A DNA stretch of 64,000 nucleotides from Desmodus rotundus (GCF_022682495.2 NC_071398.1:15878934-15942933); one strand, 5' to 3'. Positions 1-13,157 are shown, counted from the first letter of the stretch. Translations and numbers: made by a program. The notes: generated by a model from the sequence alone, not told the origin.

Positions 1-289
1 GACCTGGCAGAAGCCTGATTTGGACACCCCCAGCACAGTGCTCTGCATCCGTGGCAAACACTGAGTTCTCTTACCCTCTTTGGACTGCACTGGCTTTCCA
101 AAGCTCGTGCTGCTGTTGCAGTCAGGGGAAAACCTTTGCAACCTGCTGGTTGCTTAGGGTCCCATCTGTTTTGAATAGTTCAGTTTTAGCACCTGATCCA
201 TTATTCAACCCAGGTCATGTAGCATGATAAAGCTTTGTTTCCAGTGTACGTATCTTACATACGTAATTTATAATCTTTTAACTTACTCA

Positions 290-760
290 AACAATATGTA
301 CCGCATACTTGCTATGTGCCCTATACTGAGCTAAGGTGTTGGGAATATAACAGTGGTCAGAGAAGACATGGTCTGTACCCTCATGAAGCTTGCAGTCCAG
401 TAAGGGAGTCAGATACCAGATAACTATTAAAAAAAAATAGACTTAGAATTGAATGAAGTGCCTCAGAAGAGAAGTGGAGGGTACCGAGATAACATAGCAC
501 CCAACCTAGGCTGGGAAGGTCTCTACTGAGGAGGTGTAAGTTTAAGGAAAGACCTGAACGATGGATAGGAAATTGGGAGTGTGTGGGGCAGACGGAGGAA
601 ACTCTTCCAATTAAAGAAAACATCTTGTGCAAAGGCTGGGAAGCAGGAAAGAGCTTGGTATACTTAAGACACTGACAGAAGGCTGGTATGGCTGAAGTGT
701 GGAGGCCTAGGGACAAAGTAGTGCCAGACAAGCGGAAAGGTAGGCACTGGTTAATTATAT
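290..760 (-). mobile_element. L2 LINE fragment
   Basis: The + strand reads the reverse of the L2 3' half. It has a 'tgctatgtgccctatactgag' type motif, then 'catgaagcttgcagtccag', then the 'gaaaggcctctactgaggaggtg' and 'gcaaaggctgggaagcagg' blocks. It is heavily diverged with no target duplication, so it is ancient and inert. Confidence 0.7.
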
Positions 761-2070
761 CCCACGTTAGGTTAGGAGACTACCAGGAGGCAGAATGGGC
801 TTAGTGCAAGTATTATGAAGTCTCACCTGAAGTCACGCTAGCCATAGCTTAGTCATGAGCAGGGAACCCTTAGGGAATGGATTTTTGAGTTTGAGGATTA
901 AAATTTGATACTGATTTTTGATATGTTAGCATTTCCCATCTCTGGCCTGTCTTGCAAGAAAAAAGGAATTTTATTTTGGCCTGTTGTTAACATGAAGCCC
1001 ATTTCTGGGTAGATTTACTTATTGCTCCTAATTTGATATTTACCATATAGCTTGAGAAAAAAACATTTTCGCTTCAGTTTCTGGGGTTCTAGTATATCCC
1101 TACTAATAGAGCTGTCAAGGAGGAGTTCGCCAATGAATAGTTTTTGTTGAGTTGATATTGGATTAAGTTGGCTGATTGGTTTTTATTTTTGTGGTTGACT
1201 ATTAATTTGAAAATTTTCTGTTATATAGGTTGAGAACCTAATTTTTTTTTCTTTTCTTCCCACTGATTTAACATTTATCCTTGCAAACTATATCCCCAGT
1301 GGAAAAATAGAACATAGAAGTCTCCATTTCCCTTTCTAAAAGCCCATTGTTGGGGCCTGTGTAAACTAGTAATGTCCTAAGAGAGATTCACACGGTTTAT
1401 GCAAATGCACACCCCTCCCCTGTCCCTGCCTTTCCATGAGCCGTCCTGACTCACCGATGACATCCCGGACTCATTCCTCTGACTTTGCAGTTGCTTAAGT
1501 GAACTTAAACACGTCACCCCTATAGTTTTGCCCTAAATCTATTAATTTTTTTCCCCTGTTTGATTCATGGATTTCTAAGTGGCTGCTAGAGTAATGCAGG
1601 GTTTCTGTCTTTTTGTTGGGAAAAAAGTCACAATTCTGAATTATGTTTTCAGATAATCCGTCTCAGGCTTAGGTTTTTTTTGCTTCAGAGTCAAGATTAT
1701 ACTGTACCTATTCCCAATTATGATTCATTGGTTTAGCTAATGAAATGGTATCTAATAGCATTTGAACCTTTCTTTTTTTTCCTTTCTAATTTTTGTAATT
1801 AAGGCGATTATTAGAACATAGTGTCTGGGAAAGGAGTTAATTAGGAGAAAGTGTAGGCTTAAGACAACTGCAATTCCAAACTCATTTCTAAATTTCAGGA
1901 TTGGCCATCAGTAAAAATAGTACGATGTTGGTAACTTCCCTGTCCCCTCAGGAAGCAGTTTCTCCCTGAGGTTCCCTGGCCTGTTGGGGCCCCTGAGCTT
2001 TGAGGCACAGGTGGTAGGGCTGGGACTTGAACCCACATCTTGAAATCTCATACCACATTTTCTGAGAGTA
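761..2070. other. Upstream intron, no recognisable gene
   Basis: AT-rich intronic sequence with several short T and A runs. I see no exon, RNA gene or repeat I can name. Confidence 0.6.
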
Positions 2071-2074
2071 TCAT

Positions 2075-2160
2075 AGAATGAACTCATTGAACAAATATTT
2101 ATCAAGTGCCTCTTTGCCTTCATGGAGCATACCTTCTAGTGGCTGTGATTAATCTGAGGA
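2075..2160 (-). mobile_element. L2 3'-end fragment
   Basis: Contains 'actcattgaacaaatattt' and 'catggagcataccttctagt', which is the reversed tail of L2 (antisense of '..caataaatatttgttgaatga'). Confidence 0.65.
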
Positions 2161-2929
2161 ATTCTCAATTATCTTTGGCAAAGATATCTAATGTGTGTCT
2201 TTATGTATAGCTCACCATAAAACAGGGGAGACTGCATACTGACTTAGGACAAAAGGAAAAATACCACTGGTAAATAAGTTCAGTGCCTTTATGTAAATAA
2301 GGATCCAGGCATGTAAACTGCTCAGCTAAATACCTGAAGAAACAAAGGTGGTGTATGGAAATCAGAACACGAAGAATCAATGTGAGTGTTTTTCAGAATT
2401 ACAATTTTTTAGGTCAGAATTTTATTGCTTGGAAGAGACCCTGGGATTCTTCCAGAACAGTCCTCAGAGGAGCAGGATAAGGGAGGATGGGGGATGCCTG
2501 CCCCACGGGGGCTCTGTACAGTCTCAGGTGGGCCTTTTCAGTGTGCAGTCCCCTCCTCTGGGTGTCACGCCCTTTCCCGCCTGTTTCCCTTAGAAAGAAA
2601 CACCTTCCCGCCACCCTCAGTCTTGGCCCTACCAGTCTAATTCCCAGTTCTCAAACTGAAACCTTGCCGAAGTTTAGAACAACTCACCATCTAACCAGTT
2701 CGCTCCTGACACCCTGAGGGAAATCACAGATGTGGGCTGACACAGCTCTGCTCATTCCATTCCTGGAGCATTCCGGAGACTCTGCAGAGAGGCAGCCAGA
2801 TAAAGGAGTCTGTCACTCACTCGTGGGCTACTGCTCCGGGCCTCAGGGCCTGTGCACAGAATCCTGAGAGCGGCACTGGGAAGCAGCGACAGGAGGAGGG
2901 TGAGGGCCTCATGGTCGCTCCCCAGTTTT

Positions 2930-3030
2930 GGTGGTAGCCCTAGGTGGCCCTGGAAAAGCACTTAACTCTTTAGTGCTTCGGTTTTCTCATCTACCAATTA
3001 AATGACTATTACTTTATACCGCGGAATTGT
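2930..3030 (+). mobile_element. MIR fragment
   Basis: Carries the degraded MIR core 'agcacttaactctttagtgc' followed by 'ggttttctcatctac' and an A/T-rich segment. The order matches MIR sense. Confidence 0.5.
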
Positions 3031-3264
3031 TTTTTAATATTTACGAACAAATGGTCGGCACCTGTAGTCTTAGATTTCTCTCATTATTCTAATAGTGGGA
3101 ACTCTGTGGGCTTATGAAGCTGAGAGCATGCCTTGCTTTAATTGCCTTACCAACTTTTTGATTCAGAATCCACCTGCCTGCCCATGGTGATTAGAGAAGT
3201 TAACCAGTTTAATAGGATGAATTTTCCAATGTCTAAGAAGTTTGAAAACAGGGAGAACACATTT

Positions 3265-4770
3265 TTTTAATAGACTATTTTTTAGAGCAGTTTTAGGCAC
3301 GCAGAAAAATTGAGCAGGAAATACCGAGCTTTCCCATATACCTGCCTGCCCTGCTGCCAGCATCCTGTGACAGAGGGGTACACCTGCTGCAATCACTGGA
3401 CCTGCATCGACACGTCATCATCACCCACAGTCTGTACTTCACATTGAAGTTTGCTCACGGTGTACACTCTGGGTTTTGACAAATGTATAATTACATGTAT
3501 TTACCACGTGTAATAGTTTCACTGTCCTAAAAATCCTCAGTGCTCTGCTTGTGTCCCCCCCCCCCCGCCCCCGGCAACTGCTGAGAACCACTGATCTTTC
3601 TATCGTCTCCACAGTCTTGCCTTTTCCGGGACATTATATAGTTGGAACCATATACAATGTAGCCTTTTCAGACTGATGTCTTTTACTTAGTCATATGTGT
3701 TTAGGGTTCCTCCATGTCTTTTGTGATTTGATAACCCATTTCCTTTTAGTGCTGAATAGTATTTCATTGTGTAGATGTACTACAATTTACTTACACGTTC
3801 ACCTACTGAAGGACCTCCTGGTTGCTCCCAAGTTTTGGCAGTTATGAATAAAGCTGCTATAAATATCTGTGTGTAGGTTTTATTGCCATAAGTTTTCAAC
3901 TCGTGGGAGTTGAAATACAAGGAGCGGGGTTGCTGGAGCATATGACAAGAGTGTATTTAGTTTTATAAGAAATTGCCAAACTATCTTGGAAGTGGCTGGA
4001 CCATTTTGCATTCCCACCAGTGATGTATAAGAGTTCTCATTGCTCCACATTCTTGCCAGCATTTGGTGTTGTTTTAGATTTTAGTTGTTCTAGTAGGTAT
4101 GTAGTGGTATCTCATTGTTGTTTTAATTTGCAGTTCCTTGATGGCAGAGGATTTGAGATGCTGTATATCTATATATCTTCTTTGGCGAGGTGTCTGTTCA
4201 GGTCTTTTGCCCATTTTTAATTGGGTTTTTTGTTTTCTTATTGTTGACTTTTAAGGGTTCTATGTATATGTTGGATAACCATCCTTCATCAGATGTGCAA
4301 ATATTTTCACCGAGTCCGTGGCTCATCTTCTCTTTTCCTTGACATTGTCTTTTGCAGAGCAGAAGTTTTTAATTTTAATGAAGTCTAGCTGATTAGTCAT
4401 TTCTTTCATGGGTTTCTTTTCTTGGGTTTTTAACTGAAAAAAGTCATCCCCATACCCAAGGTCATCTAGATTTTTCTCCTATATTATCTCATAGGGATTT
4501 TTTAGTTTTGCATTTTACATTTAGTCTCTGATCTATTTTGAATTAATTTTTGTGATAATGTAAGGTCTGTGTCTGGATTCTTTCTTTCTTCCTTTTTTTC
4601 TTTTTTTTTTTTTCCTTCCCTCCCTCCTTTCCTTTCTTCCTGCCTTTTCCTTTCCTTTCACACATCAATGTCCAATTGTTCCATCCCTCTTTGTTGAAGT
4701 CTGTTTTCTTCATGGTATTGCCTAGGTCTATTTCTGGGCTCTCTATTCGGTCCCATTGGTCTATTTGTTG
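3265..4770 (-). mobile_element. Old L1M fragment (ORF2 end/3' region), antisense
   Basis: The + strand carries the familiar antisense L1 phrases in order: 'ttaggttcctccatgtctttt'-like, 'gctgaatagtatttcattgtg', 'atgaataaagctgctataaa', 'cattttgcattcccaccag', 'tgtctgttcaggtcttttgc' and 'agaagtttttaattttaatg'. It is truncated and full of stops. A pyrimidine microsatellite (4583-4668) has grown inside it, and a short poly-C run lies at about 3556-3572. Confidence 0.85.
4583..4668 (+). repeat. Polypyrimidine microsatellite
   Basis: About 85 bases of almost pure C/T, mixing (CTTT)n and (CCTT)n with a 13-T run, embedded in the L1M fragment. Confidence 0.85.
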
Positions 4771-4779
4771 TTGTTGTTG

Positions 4780-5735
4780 TTTTTAAAGAAATTGTTGTGC
4801 ACAATAGAAGTGAAAAAGAGTCCATGTACTGTAGATGTAAGTAGATACTCCCATTTCAGATGCTTAAAAAAACAAAGTCCCACAATACAGCAGAGGTACT
4901 GAAGGAAGTCTAGCACAGTGACAACACTAGCAAAATTATTCTAAAATGTCTTTTCCAGTTCCACATAGATTCCTGATAAAATTTACCTTTTTCTTAGATA
5001 ACATATGCCTTTCCTGTAGACATACATATTGTCTTCCTTAAGATCCAGTCACATGGGAATGGTCAGTTGATTTACACATGAAGACAAGCTGACATATGTT
5101 ACAGAACTCGAAATTCTACCTTATGCCAAATTTGCATTAGTTTCTAATTGTTTGAACAAAGAATTCTGAGGGGAGTGTGTGGTGACATTCTACACATACA
5201 AACTTGTCGTGTGCCACGGGTTTTCATGTACTTTGGAGGACAGTTGTGGGGAAAGCGAACAGTGACAATTCTGCGGACTTGTTGTATAAAATGAGAACGT
5301 TATATGGGTCCCACAAAAACAGTTAGTTGGTTAATTGGTTGGTTGGATGGTTGGATAATGAAACAAGTGAATTAATAAGTAATAAATACCCTGCCTTATT
5401 CTAACAAGGACTTAAAACCTGCAAGGTTTTCAAGTTATCAAGGGCTCACAAAGCCTGATTTGATCATTTTTCCAGCATTTTCAAACAGAAAGATTCCCAC
5501 TGATTCTTGTTTCCTTTGCTGACTGCGCATGTACCTTTCCTAGTAAGGCCTATGGCGTCATTAGAACAAAGCTCCTAGAAAAAACAAAATCTTATGTAAT
5601 TTTCACTCGTGCTTTCTAGGAGAAATTCCCTTTTGCCAATTATTGTCCCATTCCTTTCCACACCGAAGTGCCATCGTGTGCTAACCAGCCACTTCAGATC
5701 ACAGCTTTGCTTGTTCAAGTGAGACCACGTAGGGT
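4780..5735. other. Intronic sequence without a named feature
   Basis: Starts with a short (GTT)n stretch at about 4767-4782. Otherwise it is mixed-composition intron. A short (TTGG)n-like patch lies at about 5323-5356. No exon was found. Confidence 0.5.
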
Positions 5736-5737
5736 GT

Positions 5738-5905
5738 TGGACAAGCGGATAGGCTCTGGAGCCAGACTCGTTGAGTTCATGTCTTCCCATCTCTGAGTTA
5801 CGTGACCTTGGACGTGTTGTTTAACTGTTCTGTGCCTCAGTTTCCTCCTGTTTAAAAAGGAGGTAATAATTTTAACTAGATCATAGGGATATGAATATGT
5901 GTGTT
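5738..5905 (+). mobile_element. MIR SINE
   Basis: Reads in MIR order: 'ctctggagccagactcgttg', 'cttggacgtgttgtttaac', 'gtgcctcagtttcctcctgt', 'aggtaataattttaactaga'. A short L2/MIR-like piece ('acttactatgcatcaggcac') follows at about 5938-5965. Confidence 0.8.
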
Positions 5906-6520
5906 TTGTTAATCACATTTATTTTTGAAACTTACATGGTACTTACTATGCATCAGGCACTGAGTACTTTGCTGGTTTGAACTCACCTTTGTAGGGCAGT
6001 AGGTATGTAAAAGTGGAAAATACAATAATGTAGAAAAGAATTTTATGATATGATTGAGTATTAAAATCGGATGTGGTGAGAATATGGTGGAGACAAATAG
6101 TTTAATGGGTAAGTGGGTCCAAAGGGTGTTAACAGGCTGTTCACAGAAAAAGGAATGCAGACAGTCTGTAAACGTGGAAAGTCGCTTAATAGTGGGGTTA
6201 GCCTGGCTAATGCAAGTTAAATCCATGAGATACCATGTCCTGCTCATCAGATTGTGCAAATTTAGAGTAATAACATACATTACTGATGTACTTTTAACTT
6301 ATAAAAGTACCTATGCGTGGTAAGTATTCAACAAATGGTTTTTGTCATAATTATTCAACAAGGGTTATTAGTGCCGGACTCAGGCTGCCTGCTGATTACA
6401 CCAAGAATGAGATCTGCTCCCTGCCCCTTTTACTCGGGATGTATTTGTTGCCTTGGGTTCAAGTCATGTTAACATCCGCTACATTAATTTGGGTTTGCCA
6501 TTTTTCCTTTCATCTTGTAG

Positions 6521-7093
<573 letters not shown>

Positions 7094-7604
7094 TGAGTAT
7101 CAAGCCCTGTCCTGGGTACTTGCAGGGAATGTGTAATTGTTCTGGGGAGGCAAGATGTAGGCATAGGAAAGACCTAGGTAACCACACAAGGCTAAATTGA
7201 ATGTGAAGAAATCAACAGAATTTTTACAGGCAAGAAATGCTATGGACAGTCATAAGAGGAGAAAGCTGAGCTCTGGAGGAAGTAGATCCTGATATGGCCG
7301 TAACAAACCAACGAAGTTTGAGCACGTGAAACAAGAGGGGAAAGAACAGCACGACCAAATTCCCAGAGTTGGGGAAGTATTTTTCTGGTAAATGGATTCA
7401 CTGTCACCACTGTGACCCAGCCAGACAAGCCACCTGTTTTCTCTGGGCCCCTTTTAGAGGGACATTTGGCAGAACTGGGTCTCCTCCCTCTCCTCCCTCC
7501 GTCACAGTGAAAAAGATGTTTTCTACGTCATAGATTTATGTGGGAGAACACATATGCTTCGCTGGGGGTCTTTCCCCTTTTGTGGAAATTATCCTGACCT
7601 CAGT

Positions 7605-7815
7605 GTGGGTTAAGAGCAAATGGTCTAGAGACTACTGACCGAGTTCCAGATCCATGTTTTGCACAAGTCACTTAAACTCTCTGAGTCTCGATTTCTACAT
7701 TTGTAAAGTATAGAAACTTTATATTGAAAGATTTAAAACAAAACCATCCATGTAAAGCTCTAATTACAGTGATAGGCACATAGTGAGCACCAAATAGCAG
7801 TTGGCCGCTGCTGTT
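7605..7815 (+). mobile_element. MIR SINE
   Basis: A nearly full MIR in sense: 'gagttccagatcc', 'cacaagtcacttaaactctc', 'gagtctcgatttctacattt', then 'taggcacatagtgagcacca'. Confidence 0.8.
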
Positions 7816-9100
7816 GTTGTTATCTCTTCCATATAGTTTAGCCATTAGACTCAGAAGTATAAGTCTGATTGGAGACATTGACTTTTTAGTCACTGAAGTA
7901 TTAGGATCAACAATATAAAAACAACTGCTATTTATCGAGCCAGGCCCTATACCTTTCAGACTTTGTCTTGGAGGCTGCGGGATTGGCATTTCCGCTCCAC
8001 CCGCCCCCACTTTGTAGAAGAGAAAAGTGAGGAAATGAGTCAAGGACTTGTTGTCATTAAAATGTTGCTGAAAACCTCAAATTATTTATCTTTTTTTGAG
8101 GAATCATTAAAAATACCCCTTCACACTCCTGTTTGGATGGTGAATGGAATGAACATCTTTGGAATTTTAAATTTATTTAATTTCCATCTGCTGTACATAA
8201 TAGGTCATCCAAGTCCCTTCAGTCATTTTTTTTTCTTCCAAGAAACGTTTCAAATCTATCTCTTCCTCTTTATTCCCATACTGCTACCCTGGATTAAGCT
8301 TCCTTTACTTCACACATGACCCCCACCTCTTCCAGCCTGGCCGTCTTCCCAGGGAACGAGTTGTAGGCCCCCCCGACATGCTGCACCTGCGGAGACCAGC
8401 AGCCTCCAGTCGATGTCGGGGATTGCTGTGCCAGCAGAGGACACGTCACTACATATGGAACAGCCACCCGCTCCCCTAGACACCAGGCAGGAGAGACGGG
8501 CACATGGCCACTGTCTTTCTCTCACCCTCATGTTAGGGCCTAATCCTAACATGTCACTGTCATATCTTCTAGATAAGCAGGACCCACGGTGGGTGACATG
8601 CCCTGGTGTGTTCCTAAACTGTGAGATGTGCTGAGAGCAATTTGTTACTAATGTCAGCTGAAGTGCTCAAATTTGGAAAAGATTTTAAAAATGAATTAGA
8701 ACAGATTTAAAGGTATCCCAATAATAACGTTTCTGTCGCTCACTTGTATTTCCATATGCCTTCTGAGTGCAAGAGAGAAGGTTGCAGCACATGTGCCACC
8801 AATGGGCACAACCCCAAACCTGCCTTCTCTGTGTCGTGGCCTATAGTCTGTCACGTCACACGTGAGAGCGTTGTCCACCATGGGCTGTAATGGTGGACTT
8901 TTCCTCCACATTTTGGTTTCCATGCCTATTCCTGGTGTATACTTGACTACTTCTCTTAATACTACCTTTTTTAACTATTAGAAAAATAGGGCTTCAAACT
9001 TATATGCTGTTTTCTCCATAAGACTTTAAAGTCAGACCAACGTCTAGCTAGCTAAGACAGGTAAGTAGAAAAGCATTTATTCTTTTGAGGCTGCTCCAAG
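7816..9100. other. Intron between exons A and B, no gene seen
   Basis: I read all frames here and found no block with splice borders and TANGO6-like residues before exon B. The open frames are short and not protein-like. Confidence 0.5.
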
Positions 9101-9152
9101 GGTCTCAATCTTGCTCTTTCGAGCCACAACACTGCTGTATTTCTGGTTCCAG

Positions 9153-9210
9153 GTATTCTTGGAGAACTTGGAGCATGAAGACACCTTTGTGTATCTGTCT
9201 GCCATCCAGG
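9153..9210 (+). CDS. TANGO6: TANGO6 exon B: 58-nt exon within RTP1_C1
   Basis: This very short exon is easy to miss. The acceptor is TTCTGGTTCCAG at 9141-9152, and the donor is CAGG|GTAAGT, close to consensus. It enters in phase 0 from exon A and ends in phase 1. It encodes 19 residues, VFLENLEHEDTFVYLSAIQ, plus the first base of a glycine codon completed by exon C. The residues look like one helix-turn-helix of a HEAT-like repeat. The flanking 2.1 kb and 22.7 kb introns show no competing exon. Skipping it would shift the frame, so it is probably constitutive. Confidence 0.9.
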
Positions 9211-9794
9211 GTAAGTTAGTCCTGGTTTAAGGACTTTGAGCCTATGTCTGTCGTGTATGTTTGCACAAGTCTCTAAAGTCACAGAGCCACAAGACTGCTG
9301 ATCTTCCCGTAGCCTCTCTATGACTTGATTTCAAATTCCTGGAGGGTTCCCAAAGGGTCCTTACAGCGTTTCTGTGTCTCACAATGATGAGGAGGCCTTT
9401 ATTTATGTTTACTTATTCTATGGACCAAATCCCACTTCCTGTAATTCAAAGAGATAAAGAATGGCTCACATACGAGCTCTTATTACATTAACCTTTTATG
9501 TATTTGACTACTGTCAATATGTACCTTTGCTCTCTCTTTAAACTCAAATAATCTCAGGTTATTTAATGTTTCTTCTCAAAACATTTTTTGCAGTACTTGT
9601 ATTTCTCTTTTGTGATTCTTTGTTGTTCTCCATATCTCTATTAGTTTTTGGGTCCCAGATATAGAGAGGGACCTCATGAAATGGGGGGTAGAGAATTAGT
9701 CACCCAAAAGGGCAAAAGGCAGACATGACGAGACAGTCAGAATGAACTCATGTGTCTCTTGGCTCCATCAGTGGGATACAGTCATCAGGAGCCA

Positions 9795-9920
9795 GGGCTC
9801 TGGAGACAAAGCACCTGGATGCGACTCCCATTCTCTGCTTCTCAGCTAGATGAACTCTGGCAAATTACTTGATCCCTCTCCTCTGGGCCTCAATTTCTTA
9901 CCGTAAAAGGGAGTTAAATA
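9795..9920 (+). mobile_element. MIR fragment cut by an L1
   Basis: Runs from 'gggctctggagacaaagcac' to 'gggcctcaatttcttaccg'. The 3' part of the MIR is missing where the L1M fragment begins. Confidence 0.75.
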
Positions 9921-10440
9921 GGAATGCAAAATTATACACTACTTTGGAAAACAGTCTGGCTGTTCCTTGAAAAGACACATGTAGAGTTACCACGTGAGCA
10001 GTCACACTCCTAGTAATATACTGAAGAGAAGTGAAAACGTCCATCCACACAAAAACTTGTACATGGGTGTTCAAAAGAGCCCAAAGGTGGGAACAGCACA
10101 AATGTTTGTCAGCTGCTGAACGGATAAACAGAAGATGGTATGTACATACAATGGAATGTTATTTGGCCGTTAAAAAAATAATGAAACTTGCTACAGCATG
10201 GATGAACCTTGAAAACATTGTTAAGTGAAAGAAGCCAGTCACAAAAAACCACATGTTTTATGGTTCCTTTATATGAAATGTCTAGAATAGGCAAGTTTAT
10301 AGAGACGGAAAGTAGATTAGTGGTTGTCTGGGGCTGCGGGGAGGGGAGAAAGGGTTGGGAGGTGATAGCTAAAGGGCACAGGGTTGCACAGCTCTGTGAA
10401 TACGCCGGGAGCCATTGAACTGTACATCAGTGAATTGTAC
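9921..10440 (+). mobile_element. Old L1M fragment, sense
   Basis: Shows the L1 ORF2-end phrases in sense: 'aaacagtctggctgttcctt', 'atggaatgttatttggccgt', 'catggatgaaccttgaaaac', 'aaagaagccagtcacaaaa', 'ggcaagtttatagagacgga'. It is degenerate and non-coding. Confidence 0.85.
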
Positions 10441-10444
10441 GGAA

Positions 10445-11348
10445 CAGTGGTCCCTCTTATCCGCAGGTGATATGTTCCAAGACTCCCAGTGAATGTCTGA
10501 ACTGTAGTCAACTTCCTCAACTCTGCCAGAAATATGGCAGCATCTCCATGGGCAGACACAGCCTTTTCAGTAATTTCTGTGTTATTTAGTCCAAACCTAT
10601 TCCTGCGTCTGTGTAACCATTTCTCCCTTGTAGTGAAGCCCTTCGTGTCCCTCATTTTGGAGAGTCACTTGCTCAGGTCTTTCTGTAGGCTCAGTGCTTT
10701 CTGGCACTACATGTTGCTGTCAGACACATTTTCTTCTCATTCCTCCAACCCACAAATTTAATACCGTTCCATCTTGACTAAGCACTTATTAGATACCATG
10801 CAGGCAACTTTTGCAATTCGCGGTGCAACAGCAGAACAAGCCCAACTTTCTTTTTCCTTCTTCACAATTTCATGGATGAAAGATTTGTCTTTACCTCAGC
10901 ATATGATTTTTTTCCCCTCATTAATTTGAGAACTTTGGTCTTGTCACTTATAGGAAGTACTTTACCCCTTCCTTTGGCGCGTCCAAATGCCAGCATCACT
11001 CTTCTTGGGCTTTGGGGCCACTCTTAAGTGAAATAAGGGTGGCTTGAACACAAGCACTGTGGTACTGTGACCGCCGATCCGGTAGACCTGATAACTGAGG
11101 TGGCTACGGAGTGACTAATGGACAGATAGTATCTACTTTGTGGCTACGCTGGACAAGGGGATGACTCACGTCCAAGGTGGGGTGGAGCGGTGTGGTGTGA
11201 GATTTCATCATGCTGCTCGGAACAGCGAGCAATTTAAAACTTATGATTTGTTTATTTCTGGAATCTCTCCTTTAATATTTTTGGACCATGATTGATCACA
11301 GTAACTGAAACCAGGGAAAGCGAACCTGCTGGTGAGGGGGGACCCCTG
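10445..11348. mobile_element. Tc1/mariner-like (Tigger/Tc2-type) DNA transposon, about 0.9 kb
   Basis: The ends form imperfect inverted repeats. The left end starts CAGTGGTCCCTCTTATCCGC, and the right end read backwards starts CAGGGGTCCCCCCTCACCAG. A TA follows the right end. Inside are 'ggaaagcgaacctgctggtg' near the right end and a long A/T-mixed core without a usable transposase frame. It is an old, non-autonomous or decayed copy. The exact family name is uncertain. Confidence 0.65.
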
Positions 11349-11429
11349 TACTGCTGCCGTTGGATTGCTGGGTAATGACAGGGTGATCTCTGTGACCTCT
11401 CGGGTCTAAGCTTGAGTAGGCTGATCCTA

Positions 11430-11765
11430 TCGGTTAGTTACTGCTACGTGGCAATCTACCCCAACACTCAGTAGCTTAAAACACCAATCGTTTGTCATCA
11501 TTCGCACATCTATAGACCCATGTGGCTCAGCTGGCCTAGGGTGGGCTTGGTCCAGCAGCTCTGCTTCTCCCTGGAGGCCTGTCAGCCAGCTGCGGCGGCT
11601 CTGCTAAACGTGTTCCCATCATCCCGGGACCGATGGCCTGCCAGGGCACGCTCCCATGGTGATGGCAGCAGTGTAAGAGAGCAAGAGGAAACTCAAGAGG
11701 CTCTTCAGGCCTAAGTTTGGAGCTGTAATCCTATCACTTCTGCCTCATTCTGTTTACTAAAGCAA
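11430..11765. mobile_element. Ancient interspersed repeat, family X (copy 1)
   Basis: Shares an ordered set of phrases with 38765-39250 and 41490-42060: a 'gttactgctac..caatctacc' start, 'agtagcttaaaacacca', 'tggctcagctgg', a 'gagagcaagagg' middle and 'tcacttctgcctcattct..' near the end. I recall this pattern as a widespread old mammalian repeat but cannot name it with confidence. Confidence 0.5.
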
Positions 11766-12059
11766 GTCAAGTGATGGAGAAATATACTCTGTCCCTTTAG
11801 TGGGATAAACTGCCAAATCACAGAGAAAAGGGCGTGGATGCAAGGAGTCCTGAAGAGCTGAGGCCAGTAATGCAGTCCTTCATGCCGACTGTCTGCAAAA
11901 GACAAGGTGCTCTGTGAGCACAAAGGCACGTACAGATCCTTACTGACTACTTATCTCTTGGTATAATTTGGGTCTAATTGACTCTGTACATGTCTAGTAG
12001 TTGAAGCTTAAGAAAGAGTAGAGAGGGGAAAATATACATTAAGGAAGGCCTGAGCCTTG

Positions 12060-12135
12060 GGATTTATTCTTTATTCAGCAAACATCTATTGTGCGCCTAC
12101 TATATACGAAACATTTAACAGTGAGTTGTTGTGAC
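12060..12135 (-). mobile_element. L2 3'-end fragment
   Basis: 'ttattcagcaaacatctatt' followed by 'gtgcgcctactatatacgaa' is the reversed L2 tail. Confidence 0.6.
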
Positions 12136-12339
12136 TAGGTTAAAAAGCAAAAAGGAAATCCTTCAAAGGAGACAAAATGATCACCCAAAGAGGTTAAGGG
12201 ACAATTAGGTGAGAAAAGAAGTGGAAGGAGTCAAGGTTTAAAGAGAAAGTAATTCCCTGCAGCCGAGGGGCCAAAGAGTCTAGGAATTGAGATCAGTCTG
12301 GGGCCTGGCAGGGCCCAGGAAGCCACATGACAATGATGG

Positions 12340-12720
12340 TACTTATGGGAATTAAATAAATCAGTGAAGTGCCTGTAATTAAAATGTCTATAATTAATAA
12401 GTCTCAGAAAACAAGTCATCATGTACTTTTCCTGAGAAACTGTAATAATGTGACGGAGATGTTTCTCATTGATTTTTTTTTAGGGCTGGGGGTTTGGGAA
12501 GCCTCAGTGTGTCCCTCTAATGTGGCAACATCACTGTTTGGAACAAGCTTCCTAGCTGATTAAGCCATTGAGCTCATTAGCCCCTAGGGTCTGCTATAAA
12601 AATCACAACTGTTGGTTTTGTGTTTGTATTTAGTGATTTTAATTGGTGTGCTAATCAGCTAGTAGCTAATTTGGCGATGAAGAACATGGGAGGTAGAGGT
12701 GTAATTTCTGTTCTCAGCTC
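12340..12720. other. AT-rich block with homeodomain-type motifs, possible regulatory element
   Basis: This stretch shows no repeat signature and is dense in TAATTA/TAATTG/ATTA-type cores ('gtaattaaaatg', 'ataattaataag', 'tttaattggtgtgctaatca'). It also contains an 11-bp inverted repeat, CTAGCTGATTA at 12552-12562 and its complement at 12652-12662. That composition resembles conserved intronic enhancers, but conservation cannot be judged from one sequence. Confidence 0.25.
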
Positions 12721-13157
12721 CCCTCGATGGACAAGTTTGAATTAATTGATGTTTTTGGTGTTTGTAACATACACTTAAAGACCAAGGCCTTAGGTGAATT
12801 TCCCATTAAGAAAAGAAAGAACTAAATTTTCCCACCTGCATTGCCAATGTTCTTTGCCCAGACCTAAAGCACTCCAGGAGCTAAGCCGTCCTGGACTTCC
12901 AGTCAGATGAGACCGGCCCACTTGTAAATGTCCCGCAGCGTTAGGAGCGCTTAGCTGTGACTTCAGGAGCATTAGTTGGGGGGGCTGTGTGTGTGAGAGT
13001 GTGTGTTTAATGTTTTCCTTTACTAGGCTGCCTAAATGGCTCCATGTAAAAGTTACAGTATACCTTTTACTTAACTTACTGATATTTTGGATTTCTTTTG
13101 TCATTTCTTACCAACTTTGCGGTCTCAGCATAGAGCAGAAGGGAATTAAATAAGCTC

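Noticed and set aside
5909..6280. 123-codon minus-strand frame
   Set aside because: No similarity seen and no supporting structure; overlaps an opposite-strand frame of similar length.
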